From Candidatus Jordarchaeia archaeon (GTDB lineage Archaea; Asgardarchaeota; Jordiarchaeia; Jordiarchaeales; Freyrarchaeaceae), in the NCBI GenBank assembly GCA_018383835.1, contig JAHAWR010000013.1, positions 1-23,242 on the forward strand: DNA of 23,242 nt. The letters run 5' to 3'. The position numbers were made by a program, and so were the translations under genes. Below are positions 14,574-21,869 of the stretch, in pieces. Numbering within the stretch: position 1 is the first letter of the stretch; the number at the start of each line of letters is the position of its first letter. Under the pieces are notes generated by a model. The model did not search any database and had not been told where the DNA came from. It was given only the letters and a program-made list of their open reading frames with translations.

Positions 14574-14627
14574 TGAAACCCTCCCCTTCGAAACAAACTA
14601 TACCAAGCAACAGCAACAGAAGAGTAA

Positions 14628-14642
14628 CTTATGAACTTTTCC
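14628..14642 (-). promoter_or_regulatory. BRE/TATA-like promoter of sufC-sufB
   Basis: On the - strand GGAAAAGTTCATAAG places a purine-rich BRE against the TATA-like TTCATAAG. The expected start near 14605 leaves a leader of about 30 bases containing the GGGGAGGG site. The rest of the 267-base gap to the acetyltransferase has no gene I can support. Confidence 0.45.
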
Positions 14643-14840
14643 AAAATTCTGAGAAGCTGCCGAATGGTGGGACATTGCGGTAAAGCGTGCAATAGCCGCG
14701 CCGTGGGGTAATCTCTCAGTGCCTCTGTGAAGGTTGAAATCTCTGGGTTGCAAAGTGGTCAAAGCGCTCTTAACTCTTCAGGGACTAATGTTTAGATGGG
14801 TTATGGCCTTCGATTGAGCGCAGCTTGAGGTGTCAGGTGC

Positions 14841-15302
14841 ATGAAAGACGTCGTTTTAAGGAGTGCTAGGGAAGAAGACTTAGAGGAGCTTTACCTAATA
14901 GAGCGTGTCTGTTTTCCAAAGCACTACTTCTCGAAGTACTTCCTCCGCATACTGCTAGAGTATCCATCGTCCTTGGCTTTCGTCGCTGTGGTCTCTGATA
15001 GAACAGTAGGGTTCGTCGTGGGTGTCATAGAGGAGGAAGGTGAAGGCAGGATCTACACGCTAGACGTCTTACCTGATTTTCGTAGGAGGGGAATTGGAGG
15101 AATGCTTCTTGAAAAACTGGAAGAAGAGTTTGCTAAGAGAGGTGTAGTGAAGTGTCGTCTCGAGGTTATGGAAGGGAATGTGCCAGCCCTCCAACTCTAT
15201 TCCAAGAAGGGATACCGCCAAGTGGGCGTTATTAAAGGATATTACGGTGATAGGAACGGCCTTGTTATGGAGAAGGCCCTAAAGCTTCCAGGGTCTCTTT
15301 GA
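14841..15302 (+). CDS. RimI-like GNAT N-acetyltransferase
   Basis: A single GNAT domain of 153 residues that transfers an acetyl group from acetyl-CoA to an amine. Motif order is RimI-like: VLRSAREEDLEELYLIERVCFP at the N-terminus, strand LAFVAVVSDRTVGFVVGVI, the core acetyl-CoA loop LDVLPDFRRRGIGGMLLEKL (the RRRGIG pyrophosphate loop), and the closing VPALQLYSKKGYRQVGVIKGYY. Archaeal RimI/Ard1 homologues acetylate protein N-termini, the most likely role here; a sugar-amine acceptor cannot be excluded given the aminotransferase next door. The start is ATG with GAGGTG upstream. The 3' end overlaps the convergent aminotransferase gene by 38 bases. Confidence 0.9.
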   Translation: MKDVVLRSAREEDLEELYLIERVCFPKHYFSKYFLRILLEYPSSLAFVAVVSDRTVGFVVGVIEEEGEGRIYTLDVLPDFRRRGIGGMLLEKLEEEFAKRGVVKCRLEVMEGNVPALQLYSKKGYRQVGVIKGYYGDRNGLVMEKALKLPGSL

Positions 15303-16389
15303 CCGCTAATGCCACTTTTTCAATATCCTCCTCTGTCATGGATGGATGAACCGGGAGGGAAAAAACGGTTTTTGACGCAAGCTCCGTGTTAGGGAGAGAG
15401 ACTTTAGAGTATCCTTTCTCTCTGTAAAGTGGGGTCAGATGAACTGGTATCGGATAGTAAATAGTGGCTCCCACCCCATGCTTCCTTAGGAGGGAAACAG
15501 CTTTATCCCTTTTCACTTCGTTATTCCTCAGCCTTACCGTGTATATGTTCCAAGCATGCTTTGCCCATCCCTTCTCGAGAGGGGGAACAAGCTCGTCGAC
15601 ATTACTCAGGAGCTTCGTGAGGTGAGCCGCGTTCCTCCTTCTTTTAGCTAAAAACCCATCGATCTTCTTCATCTGAGCAATTCCGATCGCGGCGCCAAGC
15701 TCGGTGAGTCTCCAGTTATGGCCTAGCAGCGCCGTCGCATAGTTACCCCTCTCACCCTGATTCCTTATTATTTTAACCTTTTCCGCTAGCTCTTCGTCGT
15801 TCGTAGTGACCATCCCTCCCTCCCCAGTAGTTATTATTTTTGTTGGGTAAAAGCTGAAGCAACCAAGATGTCCTATTCCCCCAACCTTAACTCCACCGTA
15901 CTCGGCGCCGTGAGCCTGAGCCGCATCCTCAACCACGTAAACATCCTTCTCCGCCGCCAGCTCCATTATGGGCTTCATGTCCACCGGGTGACCGTAAAGG
16001 TGTACTGGTATGATCACTTTAGTCTTGGGGGTCAAAGCTTTTTTAACTTCGCTGGGATCCATAGTGTATGTGTCGAGGTCTATGTCAACGAAGACGGGTC
16101 TAGCTCCTACATGTAACACGACGTTGCAGGTCGCTGAGAACGTGAACGAGGGAACTATGACCTCGTCGCCCAGTCCAACTCCCAGAGCGAGTAGGGACGC
16201 GTGGAGCGCCGCGGTGCCTGAGCTAACGGCCACAGCATACTTCACTCCTAGGAAACGGGCGAAGATTTTTTCGAACTCGGCAACCATGCCCCCCTCACTT
16301 GCTCTTCCTGTAAGGATTCCAGAGCGTAAAACTTGAATGACATTTTCCTCCTCCTCTCTTCCCAGGGTAGGCTTGTTAATCGGTATCAT
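15265..16389 (-). CDS. DegT/DnrJ/EryC1/StrS family PLP-dependent sugar aminotransferase
   Basis: Fold-type I PLP enzyme that converts a keto group on a nucleotide sugar to an amine, usually with glutamate as donor. In the 374-residue product the start IPINKPTLGREEEENVIQVLRSG is typical; SSGTAALH (56-63) binds cofactor phosphate, EDAAQAHG (154-161) contacts the PLP ring, and Lys184 in SFYPTKIITTGEGG forms the Schiff base. The end pattern YYPIPVHLTPLY and LPVHPSMTEEDIEKV is also diagnostic. The frame is open to 16473, but a TATA-like box at 16450-16457 lies inside that extension and ATG 16389 has purine-rich sites upstream, so I use it. It may act with the Ugd and Gfo/Idh/MocA enzymes elsewhere in the window to make an aminated uronic sugar (inference). 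Confidence 0.93.
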   Translation of the reverse strand: MIPINKPTLGREEEENVIQVLRSGILTGRASEGGMVAEFEKIFARFLGVKYAVAVSSGTAALHASLLALGVGLGDEVIVPSFTFSATCNVVLHVGARPVFVDIDLDTYTMDPSEVKKALTPKTKVIIPVHLYGHPVDMKPIMELAAEKDVYVVEDAAQAHGAEYGGVKVGGIGHLGCFSFYPTKIITTGEGGMVTTNDEELAEKVKIIRNQGERGNYATALLGHNWRLTELGAAIGIAQMKKIDGFLAKRRRNAAHLTKLLSNVDELVPPLEKGWAKHAWNIYTVRLRNNEVKRDKAVSLLRKHGVGATIYYPIPVHLTPLYREKGYSKVSLPNTELASKTVFSLPVHPSMTEEDIEKVALAVKETLEALGPSP

Positions 16390-16447
16390 CCCTACCTTGC
16401 CCCCAAGCTTTTCCACAAAGTGCCTGAAAAAGATTAATGCTGTCATC

Positions 16448-16462
16448 CTCTTTAAGCCTTCT
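16448..16462 (-). promoter_or_regulatory. BRE/TATA-like promoter of the sugar aminotransferase gene
   Basis: On the - strand AGAAGGCTTAAAGAG puts a purine BRE before the TATA-like GCTTAAAG (16450-16457). A transcript starting near 16426 would have a leader of about 37 bases before ATG 16389. On the other strand GAAAAAGATTAATG (16425-16438) could be the divergent promoter of the nuclease-like gene. Confidence 0.45.
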
Positions 16463-16542
16463 TGGTGGCGCACTTGGAGTTGGTAGGAAAGCTCATTCAG
16501 GGTTTTATCGGCGAAGCTGAGCTCCGAAACTCAGGCGAGAGG

Positions 16543-17133
16543 ATGAAAGAGTTAGTGCGTTTCCTTCTCGAAAAAGGTGTAGTGTACAGAGAGGAGGGCG
16601 GATTCGCGGCTCCAGACAGGATCGCTTTAGTGGAGTCTCTTCTCGCCTATGGTTTTACAGCAGAGTACTTAGCTAGCTTTTTCACGTGGAGGGACTTCGA
16701 AGCTTTCTCCGATGATGTCCTATTCAGGCACGGATACTCCTCTCTGAGAAACTTCAGGTTTTCTCGAGGTGGACGCAGGTTTGAAGTGGACATTCTAGCC
16801 CTAAAGAAGCCGCTGGTTCTCTGCGTGGAATGCAAGCATTACAAGAAACCGAAAACCACGATGCTCAGCAAGCAAAGCATAGAAAGGCATATTGAAAGAG
16901 CGAAGGCTCTGGCGGAATCCATGGAAAGCCTAACTCTAAGCATGGGTGTGTCGGGTTGGGGCCGCCTCAAAGTTGTCCCCTTCATTATAACGTTAACGCA
17001 GGAGGGAATGTACAAAGAGATTCCAATAATTCCGGTTTTCAAGCTTAACACCTTTCTCCTAGAACTTGATCAGAATATAAATTCAATCTGCTTCTTTGAG
17101 GCTGAAGCTTCAAGCTATCGTAAAATAGATTAA
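16543..17133 (+). CDS. PD-(D/E)XK nuclease-like protein, unknown role
   Basis: A protein of about 196 residues that looks like a restriction-endonuclease-fold domain. The N-terminal part (MKELVRFLLEKGVVYREEGG to about residue 55) is helical and winged-helix-like, with FTWRDFEAFSDDVL before the core. The core has FEVDILAL followed thirteen residues later by VECKHY, matching the D...E-x-K catalytic arrangement of PD-(D/E)XK enzymes, as in archaeal Holliday-junction resolvases and Mrr-like nucleases. A motif lysine in ECK and a distal histidine helix (SIERHIERAKALAE) follow. No methyltransferase or toxin partner is adjacent, so it is probably a housekeeping repair or RNA enzyme rather than a restriction system. 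The frame is open to TTG 16462, which would add 27 residues; a TATA-like box at 16432-16438 leaves that start possible. Confidence 0.72.
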   Translation: MKELVRFLLEKGVVYREEGGFAAPDRIALVESLLAYGFTAEYLASFFTWRDFEAFSDDVLFRHGYSSLRNFRFSRGGRRFEVDILALKKPLVLCVECKHYKKPKTTMLSKQSIERHIERAKALAESMESLTLSMGVSGWGRLKVVPFIITLTQEGMYKEIPIIPVFKLNTFLLELDQNINSICFFEAEASSYRKID

Positions 17134-17177
17134 CAATTTGCAAAAGCAAGTTTAACGCATCCCTCGCCTATAATATG

Positions 17178-17182
17178 TTTTT
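17178..17182 (+). terminator. T-tract terminator candidate after the nuclease-like gene
   Basis: A T5 tract within an AT-rich 66-base gap between two convergent genes, about 45 bases after the stop codon. No hairpin is seen. Weak evidence. Confidence 0.25.
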
Positions 17183-17199
17183 AGTATTTTCTAGATTCT

Positions 17200-17724
17200 T
17201 CATATTCCGAACGCTCTTAGAACGTGCTCGTATTTCTCCTGCCACTTCTCACGCCTCAGAAAGATTAGTTCCACGTCGCTTCTCGCCTTAAGCTCACGGA
17301 CCAGTGGGTGCTCAAGCTTCATCCCGATCGTTCCCAGAAAGGGCTTACCGCAGCTCACAGCCTCTCGAACAGCCTGTGAAAAGCTGTCAACTATCAATTC
17401 CATTTTCCCTATTTCGTCCACCACGATGATGTCCGCCTCCTCGACAGCTCTTCTTAACGCTCTGAAACCTAGACCGGCAACAGCACTGGTGTACACAACA
17501 TACCTACCTACTCTAGGTGAGCCTTCTCCAACGCTAGCCATTATTTTATTCTCACCCGTGAGCAAGTCCACAATCAGGAATCCCTTCCTCGTCCCTCCCT
17601 TCCTCACCTCCGGCGTAATGACTCCTCCAACCTTCAGACCTTTGCTCTGCGCTCTCTCAATGATCTTGACGGCAAGAGTGCTTTTACCACATCCCGGTGG
17701 CCCAGTTACAAGAATCTTCTTCAA
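17200..17724 (-). CDS. THEP1-family nucleoside-triphosphatase
   Basis: A 174-residue P-loop NTPase of the THEP1 (NTPase_1) family, related to human cancer-related NTPase; characterised members hydrolyse ATP, GTP and other NTPs slowly, and the cellular role is unclear, with RNA-related functions proposed. The Walker A motif GPPGCGKST is at 8-16; the family hallmark Walker B, VVDEIGKMEL, is at 101-110; GGVITPEVRKGGTRKGF (33-49) is also typical. The length matches archaeal homologues. The start is TTG 17724, with an ideal GGTGAT ribosome-binding site seven bases upstream. It is divergent from the winged-helix gene, sharing an 81-base promoter region. Confidence 0.93.
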   Translation of the reverse strand: MKKILVTGPPGCGKSTLAVKIIERAQSKGLKVGGVITPEVRKGGTRKGFLIVDLLTGENKIMASVGEGSPRVGRYVVYTSAVAGLGFRALRRAVEEADIIVVDEIGKMELIVDSFSQAVREAVSCGKPFLGTIGMKLEHPLVRELKARSDVELIFLRREKWQEKYEHVLRAFGI

Positions 17725-17805
17725 GCTACATCACCTTCCCCCTTTTCGGAAACATATTAATTGGAGTTATTATAAGATTGCTTGGGAGAGAAGGGTGGTT
17801 TGCAA

Positions 17806-18474
17806 ATGAGCGAATACGATGACTTGCTGCACAGTGCTGCATTGAAGTTTGTTGCCGAGATGAGTGGTCTTAAAGGAGATTTGAAGAAGTATACAGGCGT
17901 CTTCTTCGACAAGCTCGCTAGGGAAGTGTTTAGCGGCCGAGAGGAAATGTTTGGGAGAGCTGAGTTTAACAAGCTTCTAATAAAAATCGAGGGGTTCGTT
18001 GATGAGCTTATCGATAAGCTGTCCGATAAGGTCATAGTGGCCGCGCTAAAACACATGCAACTCCTGTCGTGTGAAATTAGGGATGCTCGAAGGATAGATG
18101 AGGTGGCTGAAGAACTTTTCAGGACTGTTAAGGATCCGGCGGAGCATTATAGACTGGTGCAGAGGGCAAGGGAGCTAGAGGCAAGGATAGAAGCGATGAA
18201 AAAAGCGATGGGAGAATATGAATCTCATGTGAAAGAGTTCCTGGCTAGGGACGAAAAGTACAGAGTTTTAGTCGCTTTGGGCGAGGCTGGAGGGGGCAGC
18301 TACAGCGACTTGGCTGAGAAGTTGCACGTTTCTAAGGCGAAGCTGATGAGATATGTTAAGGAGCTGGAGGAAGCCGGGCTTGTTGAGGTTGAGAGGTCTA
18401 AGTCGCCCCACCTTGTGCGGGTTAAAAGCGTACCTTGGAGGTTGAACTTGAACCTTGGTGAGAATGGTGATTGA
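17806..18474 (+). CDS. Winged-helix DNA-binding protein with long helical N-terminus, unknown regulator
   Basis: A 222-residue protein I cannot place in a named family. Residues 1-about 145 are almost entirely charged helix, with a likely coiled coil at about 110-140 (RARELEARIEAMKKAMGEYESH). The C-terminal part (about 150-210) is a winged helix: EKYRVLVALGEAGGGSYSDLAEKLHVSKAKLMRYVKELEEAGLVEVERS, with helix-turn-helix spacing of ArsR/MarR-type regulators and a wing at SPHLVRV. The helical N-terminus may be a dimerisation or sensor module. The frame is open to 17782, but ATG 17806 has GGGTGG upstream. A TATA-like TTATTATAAG is at 17767-17776. Its end overlaps the thioredoxin-fold gene by 20 bases, so the two are translated together and may form one regulatory unit. 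Confidence 0.75.
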   Translation: MSEYDDLLHSAALKFVAEMSGLKGDLKKYTGVFFDKLAREVFSGREEMFGRAEFNKLLIKIEGFVDELIDKLSDKVIVAALKHMQLLSCEIRDARRIDEVAEELFRTVKDPAEHYRLVQRARELEARIEAMKKAMGEYESHVKEFLARDEKYRVLVALGEAGGGSYSDLAEKLHVSKAKLMRYVKELEEAGLVEVERSKSPHLVRVKSVPWRLNLNLGENGD

Positions 18475-18733
18475 CTACTTCTTCAGTCCCACAAGCGAGG
18501 AATGTAAGAACTTCATGAAGCTAGTAGTTAACCCACTCATGCGTGAGCTGGGGGACTCGGTCGAGTGGCGAGTACATAACATTTACGAACCAAAGGCGAA
18601 GCGGATAGCCGACCAATATGAGATTAGAGGGGTTCCCGCCCTCGTGATAGGGGGGAAAGAGGTCATTGTCGGATTTAAACCGATCAGCGTCGTCAAGGAA
18701 ATTATAATGAGAACTCTAGGGCAGGAGAAATAG
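18455..18733 (+). CDS. Thioredoxin-fold protein lacking the first active-site cysteine
   Basis: A 92-residue thioredoxin/glutaredoxin-like domain. It starts with a strand and the active-site turn FFSPTSEECKNF, where related proteins read SPTCxxC: the nucleophilic first cysteine is serine and only the second (resolving) cysteine remains. The rest of the fold is intact: helix KNFMKLVVNPLMREL, strand VEWRVHNI, helix AKRIADQYEIRG, the cis-proline loop GVPALVIGG, and the last helix. It therefore probably cannot act as a normal dithiol oxidoreductase. It overlaps the winged-helix gene by 20 bases. The start is uncertain among TTG 18455, GTG 18458 and ATG 18464; GGAGGTTGA at 18438-18446 favours the first two. 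It converges with the DUF362 fusion gene 22 bases downstream. Confidence 0.82.
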   Translation: MVRMVIDYFFSPTSEECKNFMKLVVNPLMRELGDSVEWRVHNIYEPKAKRIADQYEIRGVPALVIGGKEVIVGFKPISVVKEIIMRTLGQEK

Positions 18734-18755
18734 AAGGAAGAGTTCGCGTTTTTGG

Positions 18756-20666
18756 TTAGAGCTTTTGGGTTATCTGCTCCATGGTCTCTACGCACTTAAC
18801 TCCGTCTAGTAATGTAGGTGAGGGAGGGGTTTTGTTTGCCACGCACTGGACAAAGTAGTTTATTTCCGCCGAGTAAGAGTAGTGGGTTCTCCTAACAGCC
18901 ATAACGACTTTGTCCACTATGTCTTTGAAGATCGGCTCTACAGCGTACCGCTGCCATGTTTTCCCGTTCCAACTAATGCTGACGGCGTAGGGCGACCGGA
19001 GGACGTCGAACCTTATGGCGCCCTTCGTCCCCTCTATCCTCCAATAAAATGAAGGTATTATGCTGTCCGAGAACCAGTGCAGCCCAACATTGGCCTTCGC
19101 CCCGCTCTGCATGATTAAATCGATTTTAACCCTATCATACACTCTGTACCTTTCGGCCTTTGCATCAGCACCGTTCACTTTCTCAACGTCGCCCAAAAAG
19201 TAGTGGAGCATGTCTATGACGTGTGGCCCTAGGTCTGAAAGCACACCGCTTTTTTCGTTAAATCTAAAGGATGTGACAGCGTTCCAGACCCTCTGGTCGC
19301 TCTTGAACGTTACCGTTACTCTCTCAACTCTTCCTATTTTCCCCCGGGAGATTATCTCGTTAACCATTTTGACGCTTGGAGTGAACCTATAGTTAAAAGC
19401 AGGCATAACGAAAAACTTACTGTCCCCCACCTCTTCAAGGAGTTCATATGCCTCGCTTGTGCTTGTAGCCAACGGCTTTTCGCAGAGCACATATTTTCCA
19501 TGCTCGACGGCTTCGACCGTCATATCCTTGTGGAGACGCGGAGGCGTGCATATCGAAACTGCATCTATCTGCGGATTTTCTAGGACGTCCATGTAGTCGG
19601 TGTATGTGCAACCAACCCCAAACTTGCGTTTCACATATTCCAGCCGCTCCTCGTTCAAGTCAGCTACAGCTACAACCTCAACGTTGGATAAGCTATTGTA
19701 TCCGGGGAGGTGAAGGTACTCAGCTACCTTTCCACACCCTATAACCCCTACTCTAACTTTTTTGCCTACTGCTTGCGGAGTTGCCGTGTTAAGGAAAAGT
19801 ATCCTAAGCGCCATCGTCCCGTCGGATATAACTCCCGTCACCGCCCTTGGAGCCCTAAACTTCCTGGCTACGCGCTCGATGGGCTCCCCCACAACTTCTA
19901 TTTTTTCAAGTTCCACTTCGCCTATGCCTAGGCTATGCGTCCTCGTTATTATCTTTATCTTCTTAGGGTTGAACCCCATTATGTGGGCGGCCACCGTGTC
20001 CACAGTTACAGGGTCGCGCCCGCTCATAACTATGTTCATTGTGACCGGAGTGCCCGTGATGGGCCCCCTGCCTTCCATCGCCGTTATTCCGTCCACCACT
20101 ATGAGGTTCTGCCTGCATGCCGCATTGACTAGAGGTATTACTTCCTCCAAGATAGAGTGGTAAAAGACAGCCTTGTTCTTCTCCGGCAGGACGCCAAACA
20201 TGTTCTTAAGAGCAACCGTTATGACTGTGTCTTCGTGTGTTTTAAGCTTCGGAACATTCACAAAGTACTGTGCATCCACCACAGTTCTCGGAAGGCGGAG
20301 GGTGCGTCCCGCCACAGTTACGTGGACAATCTCGTCCTTGCTGAGATTCACGAAACATGCATCGTTCCTGCGGACAACCTCCATAATACCGCTCTGCTCA
20401 GCCCTTACTTCAGCATAATTTGACGTGCTGTCACTTTCTACAACAACAATCTTGTCTGTATGTTCCCTTAAGACCTTCAGGACGGCATCTAGAACCTTGG
20501 GGTCAGTGTTTATCGCTCCGTAGGGATCTTTGTGGAATGCGATATTAGGCTTGACGACGACCTCCTCTCCTCGGTCAATGTCAACGCCTCCAACAGCTTC
20601 TATAGCTTTCCTCACGGCTACCTCGACGTTCCCTCTTTCAACCCTGAAAACCCCGACCCTAGGCAA
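18756..20666 (-). CDS. DUF362 domain fused to Gfo/Idh/MocA oxidoreductase
   Basis: A 636-residue protein in one uninterrupted frame with two recognisable halves. Residues 1-about 295 are a DUF362 domain: VVVKPNIAF, NTDPKVLDAVL, NVPKLKTH, ALKNMFG, and VVDGITAMEGRGPITGTP are its signature blocks; no ferredoxin CxxCxxC segment, often found in DUF362 proteins, is present. Residues about 303-636 are a Gfo/Idh/MocA dehydrogenase: NAD(P)-binding VGVIGCGKVAEYLHLPGY, the EKP motif at 396-398 with the catalytic lysine, and GVLSDLGPHVIDMLHYFLG with the catalytic Asp/His. At the junction there is no stop, start codon or ribosome-binding site, so it is a true fusion. The start is TTG with GGGAGGG at five bases. 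It follows two glycosyltransferase genes on the same strand, which suggests sugar metabolism; the role of the DUF362 half is unknown. Confidence 0.88.
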   Translation of the reverse strand: MPRVGVFRVERGNVEVAVRKAIEAVGGVDIDRGEEVVVKPNIAFHKDPYGAINTDPKVLDAVLKVLREHTDKIVVVESDSTSNYAEVRAEQSGIMEVVRRNDACFVNLSKDEIVHVTVAGRTLRLPRTVVDAQYFVNVPKLKTHEDTVITVALKNMFGVLPEKNKAVFYHSILEEVIPLVNAACRQNLIVVDGITAMEGRGPITGTPVTMNIVMSGRDPVTVDTVAAHIMGFNPKKIKIITRTHSLGIGEVELEKIEVVGEPIERVARKFRAPRAVTGVISDGTMALRILFLNTATPQAVGKKVRVGVIGCGKVAEYLHLPGYNSLSNVEVVAVADLNEERLEYVKRKFGVGCTYTDYMDVLENPQIDAVSICTPPRLHKDMTVEAVEHGKYVLCEKPLATSTSEAYELLEEVGDSKFFVMPAFNYRFTPSVKMVNEIISRGKIGRVERVTVTFKSDQRVWNAVTSFRFNEKSGVLSDLGPHVIDMLHYFLGDVEKVNGADAKAERYRVYDRVKIDLIMQSGAKANVGLHWFSDSIIPSFYWRIEGTKGAIRFDVLRSPYAVSISWNGKTWQRYAVEPIFKDIVDKVVMAVRRTHYSYSAEINYFVQCVANKTPPSPTLLDGVKCVETMEQITQKL

Positions 20667-20713
20667 GAGAACCCTCCCAAGCAGAGTAAACTAACATGGA
20701 TTATTAAGCTGGA

Positions 20714-21868
20714 TCATTTTTCAACTTTTTCCCAAGAAACATCTTTCTTTATGACCAGAGAGAAAAGAATGTTCTGGTACAAGACCAGGAAAGAGAGAGG
20801 AAGGAAGTAAAGCCAGCGCGAAACCTTTCCCATTCTCAAACAGAATAGCAGGCTCGCGACGCAGGCGATCACTATTGCTGAAAGAAAGATGAGAATGAAG
20901 GGATAAAGCAACAATTGGATTTGCGGAAAGGCGAAGTAGGCCACTAGCGTTAAAGTTAATGCTACGAGCGAAACAGCTGTCTGTGATGGGGCAGAGTAGC
21001 GTGACGTGTAAGCCAAGAAATTAGGCAGGTAAGGTTTAGGTATCATGCGCCCCTTAGTCTTTATGACTTTTTCTGTTGCTTGAATTGACCCCTTGCTCCA
21101 CCTAGCCCGCTGCTTCTCAAACTCCCTGAATGTGAGAGGCTCTAGAACCCTGACTCCTGCATCCTCCACGTACCTTATCTTCTTGCCATCAGAGTATATT
21201 TTATACCACAAAATATGGTCCTCTGCGAGTGCCTCCTCATCCCATCCTCCAATCTCTTCCAAGTAGCTTCTCTTAACAGCGTAGTTGTAGCCTACTATTA
21301 CGGGAACAGCAACGAGTTGGCTTCCCTGCCACAAGGTGTACTCGAGATCAACGATTTTGTTAAGTGTGTTCCTTACATCAACTTCATAGCTGCCCTGAGC
21401 AGCCACCACTTCGCCACTCAGGGTAGCCACCAGCTTTCTAATGGCAGAAGGATGAGGTGCAGAGTCAGCGTCATACACCACTACGACTTCTCCACTCGAC
21501 GCTGCCAGCCCATCGTTAAGCGCAGAGGGTTTCCCGAGCCGTTTCTCCCTCCTTAAAACGCGCACGTTACTCCTTCGGGAGGCAAACTCATCTATTATTT
21601 CTGACGTAGAGTCGTTGGAGTCATCTATGAACACTATTTCAAGCTTGTTCTCGGGGTAGTCTGTTACCTCTAAACTGTTGATAATCCTTCTGACCGAGTC
21701 GCCGTCGTTAAAGGTGGGAACGAGCACTGTTACTGAAGGCAAAGCACTGCTCGCCACCTCACCGTGTTTCCGCTTCGTTAGAGACACTATGGCTGTAGCT
21801 AGGTAACTTAAAGGTATGAGCAAGTACAACAATCCAAAGACTATGTAAAGCACCACCAAAGGGTCCAA
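20714..21868 (-). CDS. Membrane family-2 glycosyltransferase (processive type)
   Basis: A 384-residue GT2 enzyme that adds sugars from a nucleotide donor at the cytoplasmic face of the membrane. One or two N-terminal membrane segments span residues 5-30. The GT-A domain (about 43-270) has VTVLVPTFNDGDSV, FIDDSNDST, the metal-binding DAD (133-135), the general-base ED (216-217, LAEDHILW) and QRARW (253-257), the Q-x2-RW motif of processive synthases such as cellulose, hyaluronan and poly-GlcNAc synthases. Two to four membrane segments follow (about 292-372). The start is TTG one base after the upstream stop, with GAGGGGG in the overlap zone, so it is coupled to the first glycosyltransferase. 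The product is probably a surface polysaccharide or glycolipid; the sugar is unknown. Confidence 0.92.
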   Translation of the reverse strand: MDPLVVLYIVFGLLYLLIPLSYLATAIVSLTKRKHGEVASSALPSVTVLVPTFNDGDSVRRIINSLEVTDYPENKLEIVFIDDSNDSTSEIIDEFASRRSNVRVLRREKRLGKPSALNDGLAASSGEVVVVYDADSAPHPSAIRKLVATLSGEVVAAQGSYEVDVRNTLNKIVDLEYTLWQGSQLVAVPVIVGYNYAVKRSYLEEIGGWDEEALAEDHILWYKIYSDGKKIRYVEDAGVRVLEPLTFREFEKQRARWSKGSIQATEKVIKTKGRMIPKPYLPNFLAYTSRYSAPSQTAVSLVALTLTLVAYFAFPQIQLLLYPFILIFLSAIVIACVASLLFCLRMGKVSRWLYFLPLSFLVLYQNILFSLVIKKDVSWEKVEK

Positions 21869-21869
21869 T

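Noticed and set aside
14221..14634. + strand frame opposite sufC extending into the intergenic region
   Set aside because: Mirror of a strongly conserved ATPase gene; low-complexity, no start signal.
14690..14830. tRNA-like fragments (AGTGGTCAAAG resembling a D-arm and GGTTGAAATC resembling a T-loop)
   Set aside because: The two fragments are in the wrong order, no stem pairs over five bases beside the T-loop-like part, and no acceptor stem or anticodon arm can be drawn. Not an intact tRNA and too little for a remnant.
16462..17133. Restriction-modification system
   Set aside because: A nuclease-like core is present, but no DNA methyltransferase or specificity subunit is adjacent; neighbours are a sugar aminotransferase and a THEP1 NTPase.
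19762..20163. Open frame on the + strand opposite the DUF362 fusion
   Set aside because: It lies wholly antisense to a gene with clear motifs, has no ribosome-binding site and its translation has no recognisable domain. Long antisense frames are expected in this codon composition.
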